Of a stretch of DNA of 34,788 nucleotides, positions 1 through 8,380 are shown piece after piece. Source of the DNA: Bacteroidales bacterium (GTDB taxonomy: Bacteria > Bacteroidota > Bacteroidia > Bacteroidales > UBA12170); contig JAGGWH010000133.1 in NCBI GenBank assembly GCA_021157585.1, positions 1 through 34,788 on the forward strand, read 5' to 3'. The position numbers and the translations under genes are program-made. The first letter of the stretch is position 1. Every line of letters starts with the position of its first letter. The notes beneath the pieces are model-generated. The model did not search any database. It was not told where the DNA came from and saw only the letters and a list, made by a program, of their open reading frames with translations.

Positions 1-173
1 CTGGCAATAGCCCAAGGGTTGTGAATAAACATTTTAGATTCAATTCTTTCGCCATCTTGTGTAATTACATAGCCAAGGATTTGTTCAGAATATGCTTCTG
101 GTGTGTACCAATCTTGTGCATTTACAGTTACAAAACTTAGTGCGAATAAGAGGGTAATAAATAATTTTTTCAT
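1..173 (-). CDS. Secreted protein of unknown function, N-terminal fragment
   Basis: Only the first 57 codons lie in the window; the gene runs off the left edge. The protein starts MKKLFITLLFALSFVTVNAQ, a clear Sec signal peptide with a hydrophobic core and likely cleavage near NAQ-DW, so the product is exported to the periplasm, outer membrane or medium. The visible mature part (around EQILGYVITQDGERIESKMF) resembles the start of small secreted proteins of this phylum, but I cannot assign a family from so little sequence. A TATATTTG -7 box lies about 70 bases upstream. Confidence 0.75.
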   Translation of the reverse strand, partial: MKKLFITLLFALSFVTVNAQDWYTPEAYSEQILGYVITQDGERIESKMFIHNPWAIA

Positions 174-241
174 AAAATTAATTTTTTGTGTAAATGAATT
201 TTTTTATTGATTTGATAATATCTTTTGTGAAAAATAAGCGG

Positions 242-249
242 CAAATATA
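242..249 (-). promoter_or_regulatory. Bacteroidota -7 box for the secreted protein at the left edge
   Basis: On the minus strand the octamer is TATATTTG, a perfect TAnnTTTG. A TTG lies 16 bases upstream, closer than the usual 19-21, so the -33 element is uncertain. The gene at 1-173 starts about 70 bases downstream. Confidence 0.5.
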
Positions 250-374
250 AAAAAACCCGTAAATACAATATGTAAACAGAATGCTTATTTTAAGACAAAC
301 GAATCTAATTTGAATGCAAGAAATGCAAAACCTAATATGTCAATAACTTATTGTAAATCCTACAGAAAGTAGAA

Positions 375-578
375 CTAAATGAGAATATTTTTAACGCGAC
401 CTACTTCACCGGTTTCGAGCATTACTTTTATACCGTGATGATGATTTGGAGATTTGGTAAGGATTCTTTTCACAATACCTTCTGTTAATTCACCACTTCT
501 TTGATGATGTTTTTGAACCACTTCTACTTCGCAACCCACTTCAATATTTTTTCTTATTCTACCGTCTTTATTTTCCAT
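375..578 (-). CDS. ywbE: YwbE family protein
   Basis: A 67-residue basic protein of the YwbE (DUF2196) family. The diagnostic blocks are visible: an N-terminal IEVGCEVEVVQKHHQRSGEL segment, then EGIVKRILTKSPNHHHGIKV and a closing GEVGRVKNIL. Family members are small conserved proteins of unresolved function; the SPxHxHGIKV block is the hallmark. I chose the ATG at 578 (MENKDGR) because the family begins there. An in-frame ATG at 614 would add twelve hydrophobic residues (MRIILLCQILKT) that are not family-like. It stands alone, with no co-directional gene within 150 bases. Confidence 0.85.
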   Translation of the reverse strand: MENKDGRIRKNIEVGCEVEVVQKHHQRSGELTEGIVKRILTKSPNHHHGIKVMLETGEVGRVKNILI

Positions 579-747
579 TGTTTTTAATATTTGACACAGC
601 AATATTATACGCATAATTGATTTGAAGATATTTTATAGTGGAGATTAAATACTTTTAGGGTAGGGGGATAAAACAACAATAATTAGGCGAGAATTAAACT
701 CGTAAAATATCGGTTGTAATTTCTTGTTTGATGAAAAAAATCAGACT

Positions 748-1203
748 TTATTTAAAAAGTTTCACTTTTACGGCTATAGGTCCTTTTTGACCCATTTCTA
801 CTTCAAAGCTAACAATATTATTTTCTTTAATTTCTTCAAGTAAATTATTTACGTGAACAAAAACACTCTCATGAGTTTCAGAATCTTTAATAAAACCAAA
901 GCCTTTAGAATCGTTGAAAAAGGTTACAACACCTTTTCTAACTACATCCATTTCTGTTGCTGCATCGCGTTTAGGAATACCAATTTCGATATTCTCGGCC
1001 TTAATTACTTTTTTCTTTATGGTAGGATCGGGAGGCGTAGATGTTATCATTCCGTTCTCGTCAACATAAGCCATCATATCTTCTAAACTGCTTTTTTTCT
1101 CACCCTCTTTGCGAGCTAATCTTTTTGCAGCTTTTTCTTTTCTTTTTTTCTCTTTTTTGTTTCTTACTTCTTTCTTATTGAATGTTTCTTGTGATCTGCC
1201 CAT
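748..1203 (-). CDS. Cold-shock-domain protein with Lys/Arg-rich N-terminal tail
   Basis: A 151-residue protein in two parts. Residues 1-40 are extremely basic and probably helical or disordered (many Lys, Arg and Glu); 41-88 is a linker. Residues 89-151 form a cold-shock (OB-fold) domain with RNP1 as KGFGFI (100-105) and RNP2 as VFVHV (114-118), the aromatic surfaces that bind single-stranded RNA or DNA. The domain starts with the usual KGVVTFFN strand. Single-domain Csp proteins are about 65-70 residues, so this is the tailed type common in Bacteroidota. The tail probably adds general RNA or ribosome affinity (inference). A -7 box lies 36 bases upstream of the ATG. It is monocistronic, as neighbours are more than 200 bases away on one side and 169 on the other. 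Confidence 0.9.
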   Translation of the reverse strand: MGRSQETFNKKEVRNKKEKKRKEKAAKRLARKEGEKKSSLEDMMAYVDENGMITSTPPDPTIKKKVIKAENIEIGIPKRDAATEMDVVRKGVVTFFNDSKGFGFIKDSETHESVFVHVNNLLEEIKENNIVSFEVEMGQKGPIAVKVKLFK

Positions 1204-1238
1204 AAATATTTTCCTGTTTTGGTGTAAAATTGTAGCTG

Positions 1239-1246
1239 CAAAGATA
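1239..1246 (-). promoter_or_regulatory. -7 box for the cold-shock-domain gene
   Basis: The minus strand reads TATCTTTG followed by CAGC, a full match to TAnnTTTG. It sits 36 bases before the ATG at 1203. No convincing -33 TTTG was found at the usual spacing. Confidence 0.55.
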
Positions 1247-1468
1247 GCGTACTTTTTTGTAAGTTTGAAAAAACCATTTTTAAATAAAGATATAAATATG
1301 AATATTCGCTTTTTCTACCTCTTCCTTATTGTTGAGTGATTGTCTTGTTCGTCGGAGCAGCAAAGCAATTTAGACTTAGTTTTTATTAAAGATGGTATAT
1401 TTTTAAATGTTCAGGATAAACAAATGAAAAATTACCGGAATTAAATAAACATGGGAAATAGAAGGGTT

Positions 1469-3148
1469 TTAATCGCTTTTTAATTTCTTATAGCGAATAC
1501 GTTCCGGTCCTTTATCGCCTAATCGTTTTTTCTTATTTTCTTCGTATTCCGAATAGCTTCCTTCAAACCAATATACCTGCGAATTGCCTTCAAAAGCTAA
1601 AATATGAGTTGCTACTCTGTCTAAAAACCATCTGTCGTGAGAAATAATAACCGCACAACCTGCAAAATTTTCCAGTCCTTCTTCAAGAGCTCTTAGCGTA
1701 TTAACATCAATATCATTAGTTGGCTCATCTAATAATAGCACATTAGCTTCTTGTTTTAAAGTAAGTGCCATATGCATTCTATTCCGCTCTCCTCCGGATA
1801 AAACGCCGGCTTTTTTACTCTGATCGGTTCCGCTAAAATTAAAACGCGAAACATATGCTCGGCTGTTCATCGATCTATTTCCTAATTGAATATTCTCGTT
1901 ACCTTCGGATATTACTTCCCAAACAGATTTTTCCAAATCAATATCTTGATGATCCTGATCTACATAGGCTATTTTAACTGTTGGTCCTACATTAAATTCT
2001 CCTTTATCTACATTATCAATCCCCATTATTAAACGAAACAAAGTCGTTTTTCCGGCTCCATTAGGTCCAATAATACCAACAATACCATTTGGAGGAAGAT
2101 GAAACTCAAGATTCTCAAAAAGTAATTTGTCGCCAAATGCTTTTGAAACACCTTTTGCTTCAATAACTTGATTTCCTAAACGAGGTCCGTTAGGTATATA
2201 TATTTCTAATTTTTCTTCTTGTTGCTTTTCATCTTGATTCATTAAGCTGTCATAAGCTTTTAAGCGAGCTTTTGACTTTGCATGTCTGGCTTTTGGTGCC
2301 ATTTTAACCCATTCTAATTCTCGCTCTAATGTTTTGCGTCTTTTACTGGCGGTTTTTTCTTCCATAGAAAGACGGTTTGTTTTTTGCTCTAACCAAGAAG
2401 AGTAATTTCCTTTCCAAGGAATACCCTCACCACGATCTAATTCCAATATCCAGCCCGCAACATTATCTAAGAAATATCTATCGTGGGTAACGGCAATTAC
2501 TGTTCCTTTATATTGTTGCAAATGCATTTCGAGCCATTGTATAGATTCAGCATCTAAATGGTTTGTGGGTTCATCAAGCAAAAGAATCTCCGGCTCCGAA
2601 AGCAGAAGGCGACATAAGGCAACCCGTCTTTTTTCTCCACCGCTTAAATTTTTAACGCTGGCTTCTGACGGAGGACAACGTAAAGCGTCCATAGCTCGCT
2701 CTAATTTATTGTCTAGTTCCCAAGCATCGTGTTGATCCAGTAAATCTGTTAATTCTCCTTGCCGATCGATGAGCTTCGTCATTTCATCATCAGACATAGG
2801 CTCTGCAAAACGATTATTTACTTCTTCATATTCTTTAAGTAGAGAAACCGTTTCGGCAACACCTTCTTCAACTACTTGTTTCACTGTTTTTTCCGGATCG
2901 AGGTAAGGCTCTTGATCCAACATACCAACATTAAAACCCGGCGAAAAAACAACATCACCTTCCGTTGGCTTCTCTTTTCCGGCAATAATATTTAGTAAGG
3001 AAGATTTTCCCGAACCGTTTAATCCGATAATGCCAATTTTAGCACCATAATAAAACGAGAGGTAAATATTTTTTAAAACCTGTTTGCTTGGACCGTACTT
3101 CTTAGAGACGCCCACCATTGAAAATATAATTTTCTTATCGTCAGCCAT
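1469..3148 (-). CDS. ettA: EttA-type ABC-F translational throttle ATPase
   Basis: A 559-residue ABC-F protein with two nucleotide-binding domains and no membrane segments. NBD1 has Walker A GLNGSGKS (42-49), Q-loop around Q79, signature LSGGE (168-172) and Walker B LLLDEP with catalytic E193. NBD2 has Walker A GPNGAGKT (361-368), signature LSGGE (450-454) and Walker B LLLDEP with E475. The linker (about 240-325), rich in Arg, Lys and Glu, is the P-site tRNA interaction motif. The opening (KKYGPSKQVLKNIYLSFYYG) and the length match EttA (about 555 residues) better than Uup, YbiT or YheS. EttA binds the ribosomal E site and gates the first peptide bond according to ATP/ADP state. All ATPase residues are present. 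It is a cytosolic, stand-alone housekeeping gene. Confidence 0.95.
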   Translation of the reverse strand: MADDKKIIFSMVGVSKKYGPSKQVLKNIYLSFYYGAKIGIIGLNGSGKSSLLNIIAGKEKPTEGDVVFSPGFNVGMLDQEPYLDPEKTVKQVVEEGVAETVSLLKEYEEVNNRFAEPMSDDEMTKLIDRQGELTDLLDQHDAWELDNKLERAMDALRCPPSEASVKNLSGGEKRRVALCRLLLSEPEILLLDEPTNHLDAESIQWLEMHLQQYKGTVIAVTHDRYFLDNVAGWILELDRGEGIPWKGNYSSWLEQKTNRLSMEEKTASKRRKTLERELEWVKMAPKARHAKSKARLKAYDSLMNQDEKQQEEKLEIYIPNGPRLGNQVIEAKGVSKAFGDKLLFENLEFHLPPNGIVGIIGPNGAGKTTLFRLIMGIDNVDKGEFNVGPTVKIAYVDQDHQDIDLEKSVWEVISEGNENIQLGNRSMNSRAYVSRFNFSGTDQSKKAGVLSGGERNRMHMALTLKQEANVLLLDEPTNDIDVNTLRALEEGLENFAGCAVIISHDRWFLDRVATHILAFEGNSQVYWFEGSYSEYEENKKKRLGDKGPERIRYKKLKSD

Positions 3149-3226
3149 AATTTAAACAACTAAATTGTTTGGTAAAACTACAAAAATCGTTTGAGTATTT
3201 TTATAAATAGATTAGTTATAAAAGCC

Positions 3227-4468
3227 TTAACTTAATGAGCGCATAGCTTCAACAGGATCGAGTTTAGAAGCTTGATAAGCAGGTATAAAACCACTTACTA
3301 AACCAATTAAAGACGAAACCGTAATTCCTAATATTACATTTCCCATTGTAAGTACCATACTAAAATCGGTGGAGGCATTAATAACTAATACTACAGCAAA
3401 CACAATTAAAAGACCAAATATTCCTCCGATAAGTGCGAGGAAGACAGCTTCAAATAAAAACTGAAATAAGATAAAATAATTCTTTGCTCCAAGAGATTTT
3501 TGAATACCGATAATATTGACTCTTTCTTTTACGGAAACAAACATAATGTTAGCAATACCAAAGCCTCCGACTAATAAAGAAAATCCACCTATAACCCATC
3601 CAATTGTACCGATAATACCAAAGAAAGCATCAAAACCTTTACTGATAACACTAGTTTCGTTAATGGCAAAATCATTCTCTTCACCGGGTTTTAATCGGTG
3701 ATATGACCGTAAGATTCCGGTTAACTCATCGCGAAGTTGTCCGTTAGTAATATTGGGTTTGGCTAAAACGGCAATAGTACCACCTCCCGAGCGACGTAGA
3801 TTTACAAAATTTCGCATATAATTAATGGGGAGAATAAGCGTTTTATCCGGTGAGTTGCCAAAAGCATCGTCGCCTTTTTTTTTGATAACTCCAATGACAT
3901 ATGTTTTATAGCCGCCAATTTTTATGTTCTTGCCAATAGGATCTGTATTAGGAAACAAATTTTCAGCTACTTCGGAACCAATAAGCGCAACACCTCTTCC
4001 GTTATTTGCTTCTAACTCAGTAAAAAAACGACCGTTGGAAATCTCTAAGTTCATAATTTTTGGATAGTCGTAAGAAACTCCTTGAACGCTAATATTTTCC
4101 ATAATATTATTTCCGTTCTTAAGGGTTTTGTTGGTTCCTGCCATAAATGAAGCCGCTTCCATTAATTCACTCTTTTTATTTATGGTATTTAAATCATCGA
4201 GATTAGGTTCGTCGCGGTTCATAATTTTCCACCACTCCAGATTTTCTTGCATCCAAGGCCATTTTTGAACAAATAATACATTGCTTCCTAAAGAATTGAT
4301 ACTGTCGCGAAGATAAATTTCCATTGAATCAAAAATAGTGAAGACAGCAATCACCGAAAAAATACCAATAGTTATACCTAATAGTGATAGAAATGTTCTT
4401 ACCTTGTTTACTACCAGCTCATTAAAGGCAAATATTAAACTTTCTCTTAATAGCTTCAGATAAATCAT
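3227..4468 (-). CDS. MacB/FtsX-type ABC transporter permease
   Basis: A 413-residue permease with the MacB/LolC topology. One N-terminal membrane helix (about 22-46, with the family-typical VRTFLSLLGITIGIFSVIA) is followed by a large periplasmic domain (about 48-280, MacB_PCD-like). Three C-terminal helices (about 285-310, 340-370 and 380-402) form the FtsX core, ending in the characteristic IPAYQASKLDPVEAMRSLS tail. Such permeases dimerise and work with a MacB/LolD-type ATPase and often a periplasmic adaptor, either to export substrates by mechanotransmission or to move lipoproteins. Neither an ATPase nor an adaptor gene is adjacent, so the partner must be elsewhere. The substrate cannot be told from the sequence. 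The ATG start gives an intact first helix. Confidence 0.88.
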   Translation of the reverse strand: MIYLKLLRESLIFAFNELVVNKVRTFLSLLGITIGIFSVIAVFTIFDSMEIYLRDSINSLGSNVLFVQKWPWMQENLEWWKIMNRDEPNLDDLNTINKKSELMEAASFMAGTNKTLKNGNNIMENISVQGVSYDYPKIMNLEISNGRFFTELEANNGRGVALIGSEVAENLFPNTDPIGKNIKIGGYKTYVIGVIKKKGDDAFGNSPDKTLILPINYMRNFVNLRRSGGGTIAVLAKPNITNGQLRDELTGILRSYHRLKPGEENDFAINETSVISKGFDAFFGIIGTIGWVIGGFSLLVGGFGIANIMFVSVKERVNIIGIQKSLGAKNYFILFQFLFEAVFLALIGGIFGLLIVFAVVLVINASTDFSMVLTMGNVILGITVSSLIGLVSGFIPAYQASKLDPVEAMRSLS

Positions 4469-4642
4469 AAAATTGGTTTTTATGGTTGACGTTAAAATCA
4501 GGTAAAGGTAACAAAATTCGCTCCGTGGATATAGAATAAATTTCAGAAAACAGACCGGTTTATTTGTAAAGTTCTCAGCGTATTAAAAAATTGTAAAAAT
4601 CAATATAATAAATACTTGTAAAATAAGGTATTGTATTTAACT

Positions 4643-4731
4643 GCAATGAACACTAAGATTCCGATAACTATCGGAACGCAATGGACGCAATATATTGTAA
4701 ATCACAATAGCAACCTTCGTGTTCCCTTTGC
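4643..4731. repeat. Decayed inverted-repeat element in the 4469-4808 gap
   Basis: The 340-base gap between the permease and the hydrolase has no credible gene. Its centre holds an element with imperfect inverted ends: GCAATGAACACTAAG at 4643-4657 against CTTCGTGTTCCCTTTGC at 4715-4731. Inside is a perfect 8-base palindrome, TTCCGATA-AC-TATCGGAA (4659-4676), and a smaller hairpin ATTGT-AAATC-ACAAT. The motif texture (ACTAAG, GGAACGCAATGGACGCAA) resembles the short cgcaaag-type repeats scattered between Bacteroidota genes (recollection, not searched). Outside the element the gap is A+T-rich with no recognised signal. Confidence 0.5.
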
Positions 4732-4808
4732 GATCCTAGCGGTAAAACAATAATTATCTAATAATCAATCCGTTTAGAAATTTAAATACACTGACTGGTT
4801 ATAAAAAA

Positions 4809-5720
4809 TCAACTTTCTATAAAATCTATTAGAGCATCGATAAGCTCAGGAGAGCGTAAGTAACCAAATGATTTATGCGGATTGGAAACACCATTCATTT
4901 GATAAGTATTATGGATTAAAGTATCAACAACACGAACACCTCGGCTATTTGGTTTAAAATCATCGGCTAATTTTTTATCAAGAGTAATATTATCTTTTAT
5001 TGCTGCAAAATTATACCATTTTCGATATACCGCTTCGGGAGTTTGAAGCTTGATATGTCCCTGATTAACTAATTTAGAAGAGTGCGCTATTTTGCTAATT
5101 ACAAAAGGAGCACCTAAAGGCGAACCCATGGTGACGAAAGTGTTAATTTTAGTTTCTTTAGCAATAAAGCTTAACACATCAAAAGCAATTATTGTCCCCA
5201 TAGAATGAGCGATTAAAAAAATTTGATCATTATGATGTTTCTTTAAAAGATCGATTAATCTTTGATTGATGCGCCTTTTTAATTCACAATCAGGACTAAG
5301 GTTATTTTCACAGTCTTCGGTAAAATATACCTCTAAATCTCTAAAATTATTGTGAATAAAATTCTTAGCTAAGAAAGGATACCTCAGCTTATAATTCTTT
5401 TTAAGAAATATTTTATAAATAAAATGCTTCAGTAATTTAACTAATTGTAAACGCACATAAAAATTTCCATTTACAGATTTCTTATTTTCAGGAGTGTAAA
5501 CCTCATCTAAAAAATAAGGACTGTTTTTATCTTTTTCATTAGGAGATAACGGTTTGTCGTAAAGTATATCAGCCCAGTATACAAGTTCAAGCAAAGGTAA
5601 TTCAATATTTTTCCCGTTATTTTTTAAGCCTTCTTTAATGGATGCTTTAGCCCAATTTTCTAATAAATTTTTAGGAGGTTTATTTCTCAAGCCATGAATT
5701 GCAATGATAACTTTCTTCAT
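4809..5720 (-). CDS. Alpha/beta hydrolase, lipase-like
   Basis: A 303-residue soluble protein with alpha/beta-hydrolase landmarks. The first strand ends in HG of VIIAIHGLRN (oxyanion region, residues 4-13), the nucleophile elbow is AHSMG (171-175, Ser173) after strand QIFLI, and a late His in NPHKSFGY fits the catalytic histidine. The sequence is rich in Lys and Asn with no signal peptide, so it is probably cytosolic. The substrate is unknown; the arrangement recalls lipase/PGAP1-like or DUF676-type esterases. The ATG at 5720 is preferred; the in-frame TTG at 5741 only adds TIIIIK. It is followed by the repeat-containing gap and preceded by the terminator at 5825-5861, so it is its own unit. 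Confidence 0.75.
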   Translation of the reverse strand: MKKVIIAIHGLRNKPPKNLLENWAKASIKEGLKNNGKNIELPLLELVYWADILYDKPLSPNEKDKNSPYFLDEVYTPENKKSVNGNFYVRLQLVKLLKHFIYKIFLKKNYKLRYPFLAKNFIHNNFRDLEVYFTEDCENNLSPDCELKRRINQRLIDLLKKHHNDQIFLIAHSMGTIIAFDVLSFIAKETKINTFVTMGSPLGAPFVISKIAHSSKLVNQGHIKLQTPEAVYRKWYNFAAIKDNITLDKKLADDFKPNSRGVRVVDTLIHNTYQMNGVSNPHKSFGYLRSPELIDALIDFIES

Positions 5721-5824
5721 TTTAATAATTATAATTGTCAAGAAGACAAATTTATCATTTAAAGTTTAACCTTTACACAGGTAGTTACTTGAGCTCGTTA
5801 AATTAATTTACGCTTGATTTTTTG

Positions 5825-5861
5825 TAAAGAGGGAGATAAAGTAACTTTATCTCCCTCTTTA
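5825..5861 (-). terminator. Perfect 18-base-arm hairpin ending the TauE-FmdE operon
   Basis: The arms TAAAGAGGGAGATAAAGT and ACTTTATCTCCCTCTTTA are exact complements separated by one base. It starts eight bases after the FmdE stop codon. The minus-strand exit is A/T-rich but not a clean U-run. It separates the FmdE operon from the downstream hydrolase. Confidence 0.75.
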
Positions 5862-5868
5862 CTTTTAA

Positions 5869-6471
5869 TTATTTTGCCGCACAATCTATGCAAACCATTT
5901 TTCCGCTTTTAACACGACCGTATTGTTCAACAACCATTTCGCCACATTCTTCGCAAACAAAACCGTCAAATGAATGCGTTTCTTTAGGCCATTCATAAGT
6001 AAAAACATCAGAAACAATCATTATTTTTTCTTCGGGAGCTCCCATAACCATTTTTACTAAAGGCTCAACAACTTCGTCAGGCACTTTTGTTGGTGCTACG
6101 CCTACCATTCTGTAATTGGTAAAGAATTCCGTTTTTTTACTGGCCAACATCGCTTCAGCTCTTGGAGTAACCCGTACAGCACGATTTGTTTTTTTATCGA
6201 TAAGAGTTAAGCCCCATTTGCCTTTGTGGCTTTTTTCGATATTTCCTTTTCCAAAAGTACAGCCTGTAATAACCTGTACACCATCGGCAAAACAAGTAGC
6301 ACAATGGTTATCGCCTAGTTCCAAAATAGCGTGAATATTACTATCGCCCGTGCGTTCTACACCTAGCTTATTTAATGCCGCTGCTCCAACTCTTAAGCCA
6401 TTTGGCATTGCTGGACATTTATGTCCGTGAAATGTTTGCCCGAATTCGAGCCATTCTTGAGGATTAATCAT
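5869..6471 (-). CDS. FmdE-domain protein with C-terminal zinc ribbon
   Basis: A 200-residue soluble protein. Residues 1-145 match the FmdE family, named after the fifth ORF of molybdenum formylmethanofuran dehydrogenase operons. It has the metal-site block FHGHKCPAMPNGLRVG (His15, His17, Cys19), then ELGDNHCATC (Cys57, Cys60) and Cys71 in the GCTFGKGN loop. The C-terminus (173-197) is a four-cysteine zinc ribbon, CEECGE...CIDC (Cys173, 176, 194, 197), of the DksA/TraR kind. FmdE proteins occur in many organisms without methanogenesis and their role is unresolved; a metal chaperone or sensor is plausible. Here it is the last gene of TauE-porin-CDF-FmdE, 11 bases after the CDF gene, which supports a metal-handling role (inference). 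No formylmethanofuran dehydrogenase genes are present. Confidence 0.88.
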   Translation of the reverse strand: MINPQEWLEFGQTFHGHKCPAMPNGLRVGAAALNKLGVERTGDSNIHAILELGDNHCATCFADGVQVITGCTFGKGNIEKSHKGKWGLTLIDKKTNRAVRVTPRAEAMLASKKTEFFTNYRMVGVAPTKVPDEVVEPLVKMVMGAPEEKIMIVSDVFTYEWPKETHSFDGFVCEECGEMVVEQYGRVKSGKMVCIDCAAK

Positions 6472-6482
6472 AAGACTTATTA

Positions 6483-7376
6483 TTATTTATTTATAATTTG
6501 TTTATTATCTGAAACCGAAAATTCCGGTTGGATAGTCGTGTGTTGAATATTAAATGGAAGTAAAGCCGCTTTTATCTTAATCAGGGTTTTTTCAAAATCG
6601 CTGATATTTATATTTTCCAAAACATCAATATGCGCTTCAAACATAATATCGTGTTCATTAATTTGCCAAATATGAACATGATGTACGTTTTTCACCTCCT
6701 TTAAATTTTCTATTGCTTTTACAACTACGTCAACATCAATATTCTCTGGGGTAAATTGCATAATAATCCGAAGTGATGATTTAAAAATAGTAAGTGATAA
6801 ATAGAGTAAATAAGCCGCTATACCTATTGAAAAAACAGCATCAATCCAATACCATTGCAAATATTTCATTACTAAACCCCCAATCAAAACCGCAATAGAA
6901 GTAAGCATATCACTAAAAAGATGCAGATAAGCCGATTTAATATTCATATTATTTTTAGCATCCTTACGGATAAATAAGACACTTAATCCGTTAACGGCAA
7001 TACTTGCTATTGCTAACCAAATTACCCAATCGGCAGCTATTTTAGTAGGATAAAAAAATCGCTGAACGCCTTCAAAAAGAATAAAAATGGCAAGCACAAT
7101 CAATGTTGACGAATTGATAAAAGCAGCAATTATCTCAGAACGTTTAAAACCATAAGTGTGACTATTTGTTGCTTCTCTTTTTGTTAGTTTATTGGCTATA
7201 TAACTAATAATTAATGATAATACATCACTAAAATTATGTGTCGCATCGCTAACTAAAGCCATACTACCCGAAATAATTCCACCAATTGCTTCGGCTAATG
7301 TTATTAGAACATTAAGCGCTATTGACCAACCTAAATTTTTACCATTAACTTCGTGGTGATGATGTTCATGTCCCAT
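6483..7376 (-). CDS. Cation diffusion facilitator, zinc-type efflux transporter
   Basis: A 297-residue CDF protein exchanging divalent cations for protons across the inner membrane. It begins with a His-rich metal-binding stretch (HEHHHH, 3-8), then six membrane helices (about 15-38, 42-62, 82-102, 115-136, 148-170, 172-190) and a cytosolic domain with the LKEVKNVHHVHIWQ block. The transport site is HxxxD in helix 2 (His47-Asp51, SDATHNFSDV) and HxxxD in helix 5 (His152-Asp156, HLFSD). The HD-HD arrangement is the zinc-selective CzcD/ZitB type rather than the DD-DD manganese type. It starts five bases after the porin stop, so the two are cotranscribed. It is the only clearly cation-directed pump in this otherwise arsenic-flavoured island. 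Confidence 0.92.
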   Translation of the reverse strand: MGHEHHHHEVNGKNLGWSIALNVLITLAEAIGGIISGSMALVSDATHNFSDVLSLIISYIANKLTKREATNSHTYGFKRSEIIAAFINSSTLIVLAIFILFEGVQRFFYPTKIAADWVIWLAIASIAVNGLSVLFIRKDAKNNMNIKSAYLHLFSDMLTSIAVLIGGLVMKYLQWYWIDAVFSIGIAAYLLYLSLTIFKSSLRIIMQFTPENIDVDVVVKAIENLKEVKNVHHVHIWQINEHDIMFEAHIDVLENINISDFEKTLIKIKAALLPFNIQHTTIQPEFSVSDNKQIINK

Positions 7377-7381
7377 AATTA

Positions 7382-8371
7382 TTATTTAAAAAATACTTGC
7401 ATTTGAATTGAAGCTATATAATTTTCTATTTCCCCTTCATTTATTTGAAAGAAATTATCGAAATAGAGTTTTATTTTATTCTTATTTATTAGGTAATTAT
7501 ACGCTAGTCGATAATAAGGCTTGTCCGTAGTTTCCTCAATTAAATCAGTATACTTTTCGTAAGAGAAAACAAATTGGTTTTTATTCACATTAAGTGTAGA
7601 TAGAAAATAAAATCCTTCGGCTTTTTCTCCTTCAAAATTGGCATTTAAATATTCTGCTTGAAGCTCAAAAAACCGCGCTTGGAAGTGCACAAAAATATTC
7701 GATCGAAAGTCGTTTCCAGTGTATAAAAACGAATCTGGTAATACTTTTGGGATTTCTAGATTTTGGGCATATCGATATTGTAAAGAATAACCAATCTGAA
7801 ACTTGTTTTGATTCAAAGGAATATTCAGGATTGTTTTATGGCTTAACATATAACCCTGATTTTGAAAGCGATATTCCTTAACTCCATAGCCATTAAAAAT
7901 TCCAAAATGTGTTTGAATACGTTTGTTTTTGGAATGTAAATTTGCTTGAATTCCGATATCTCTAACGCCCAACATTCCGCTAGGAATTAAAGCGTCTATA
8001 GCCTTGGCTCGCTCAATAGTAGATAGAGAATAATCTGACTGAAACCGTTGCAAACTATATTCCGGAACAAACTGACCAAAATCAACAGAAAACAAACCCA
8101 AAGTGTAGGCTATTTTTACGTCCTGCAAAAAGAATTTTTCTTGAGCTATGCTCGAAATAGTTGCCTGAACCTTATAAGACCAATGCTCAGAAAACTCCGG
8201 ACTTGATTTCATCCAAAGCTTTAATCGGCGTAAAGAAAAACTGTTATTATCTATGAAATTACTGGAAGCACGCAATTGAGTATAACCATTCCATTCTAAT
8301 TTAGCCAGATTCTCTTGTGAAAAAGCAGAAATTGTAAATAATAAAAATAAGAGTACGCTTAATTTCTTCAT
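7382..8371 (-). CDS. Phosphate-selective porin O/P-type outer-membrane protein
   Basis: A 329-residue outer-membrane beta-barrel. It has a signal peptide (residues 1-18, cleavage near AFSQ-EN), alternating hydrophobic strands throughout and a terminal aromatic residue pattern (IASIQMQVFFK). The N-terminal block WNGYTQLRASS...FSLRRLKLWMKS and the following YKVQATIS, FLQDVKIAYT and VDFGQFVPEYSLQR are typical of the porin O/P (PF07396-like) family of Bacteroidota. Family members let oxyanions such as phosphate through, but specificity here is not visible. It lies nine bases after TauE/SafE and five before the CDF gene, so the operon couples an outer-membrane pore with two inner-membrane transporters. 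Arsenate and phosphate resemble each other, which makes the arsenic neighbourhood suggestive. Confidence 0.82.
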   Translation of the reverse strand: MKKLSVLLFLLFTISAFSQENLAKLEWNGYTQLRASSNFIDNNSFSLRRLKLWMKSSPEFSEHWSYKVQATISSIAQEKFFLQDVKIAYTLGLFSVDFGQFVPEYSLQRFQSDYSLSTIERAKAIDALIPSGMLGVRDIGIQANLHSKNKRIQTHFGIFNGYGVKEYRFQNQGYMLSHKTILNIPLNQNKFQIGYSLQYRYAQNLEIPKVLPDSFLYTGNDFRSNIFVHFQARFFELQAEYLNANFEGEKAEGFYFLSTLNVNKNQFVFSYEKYTDLIEETTDKPYYRLAYNYLINKNKIKLYFDNFFQINEGEIENYIASIQMQVFFK

Positions 8372-8380
8372 AAGTTTTAA

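Noticed and set aside
853-1086. Plus-strand reading frame opposite the cold-shock gene
   Set aside because: It is antisense to a clear gene, has poor composition and no recognisable motif; other opposite-strand frames across the window were dropped for the same reason.
1330-1372. Possible small hairpin in the gap before ettA's 3' end (1204-1468)
   Set aside because: The complementary pieces around TTGTTCGTCGGAGCAGCAAAGCAA do not make a convincing stem and there is no T-run.
4643-4731. Intrinsic terminator for the permease or hydrolase genes
   Set aside because: The palindrome has no T-run on either side and lies within a larger inverted repeat, and both ends are far from gene stops.
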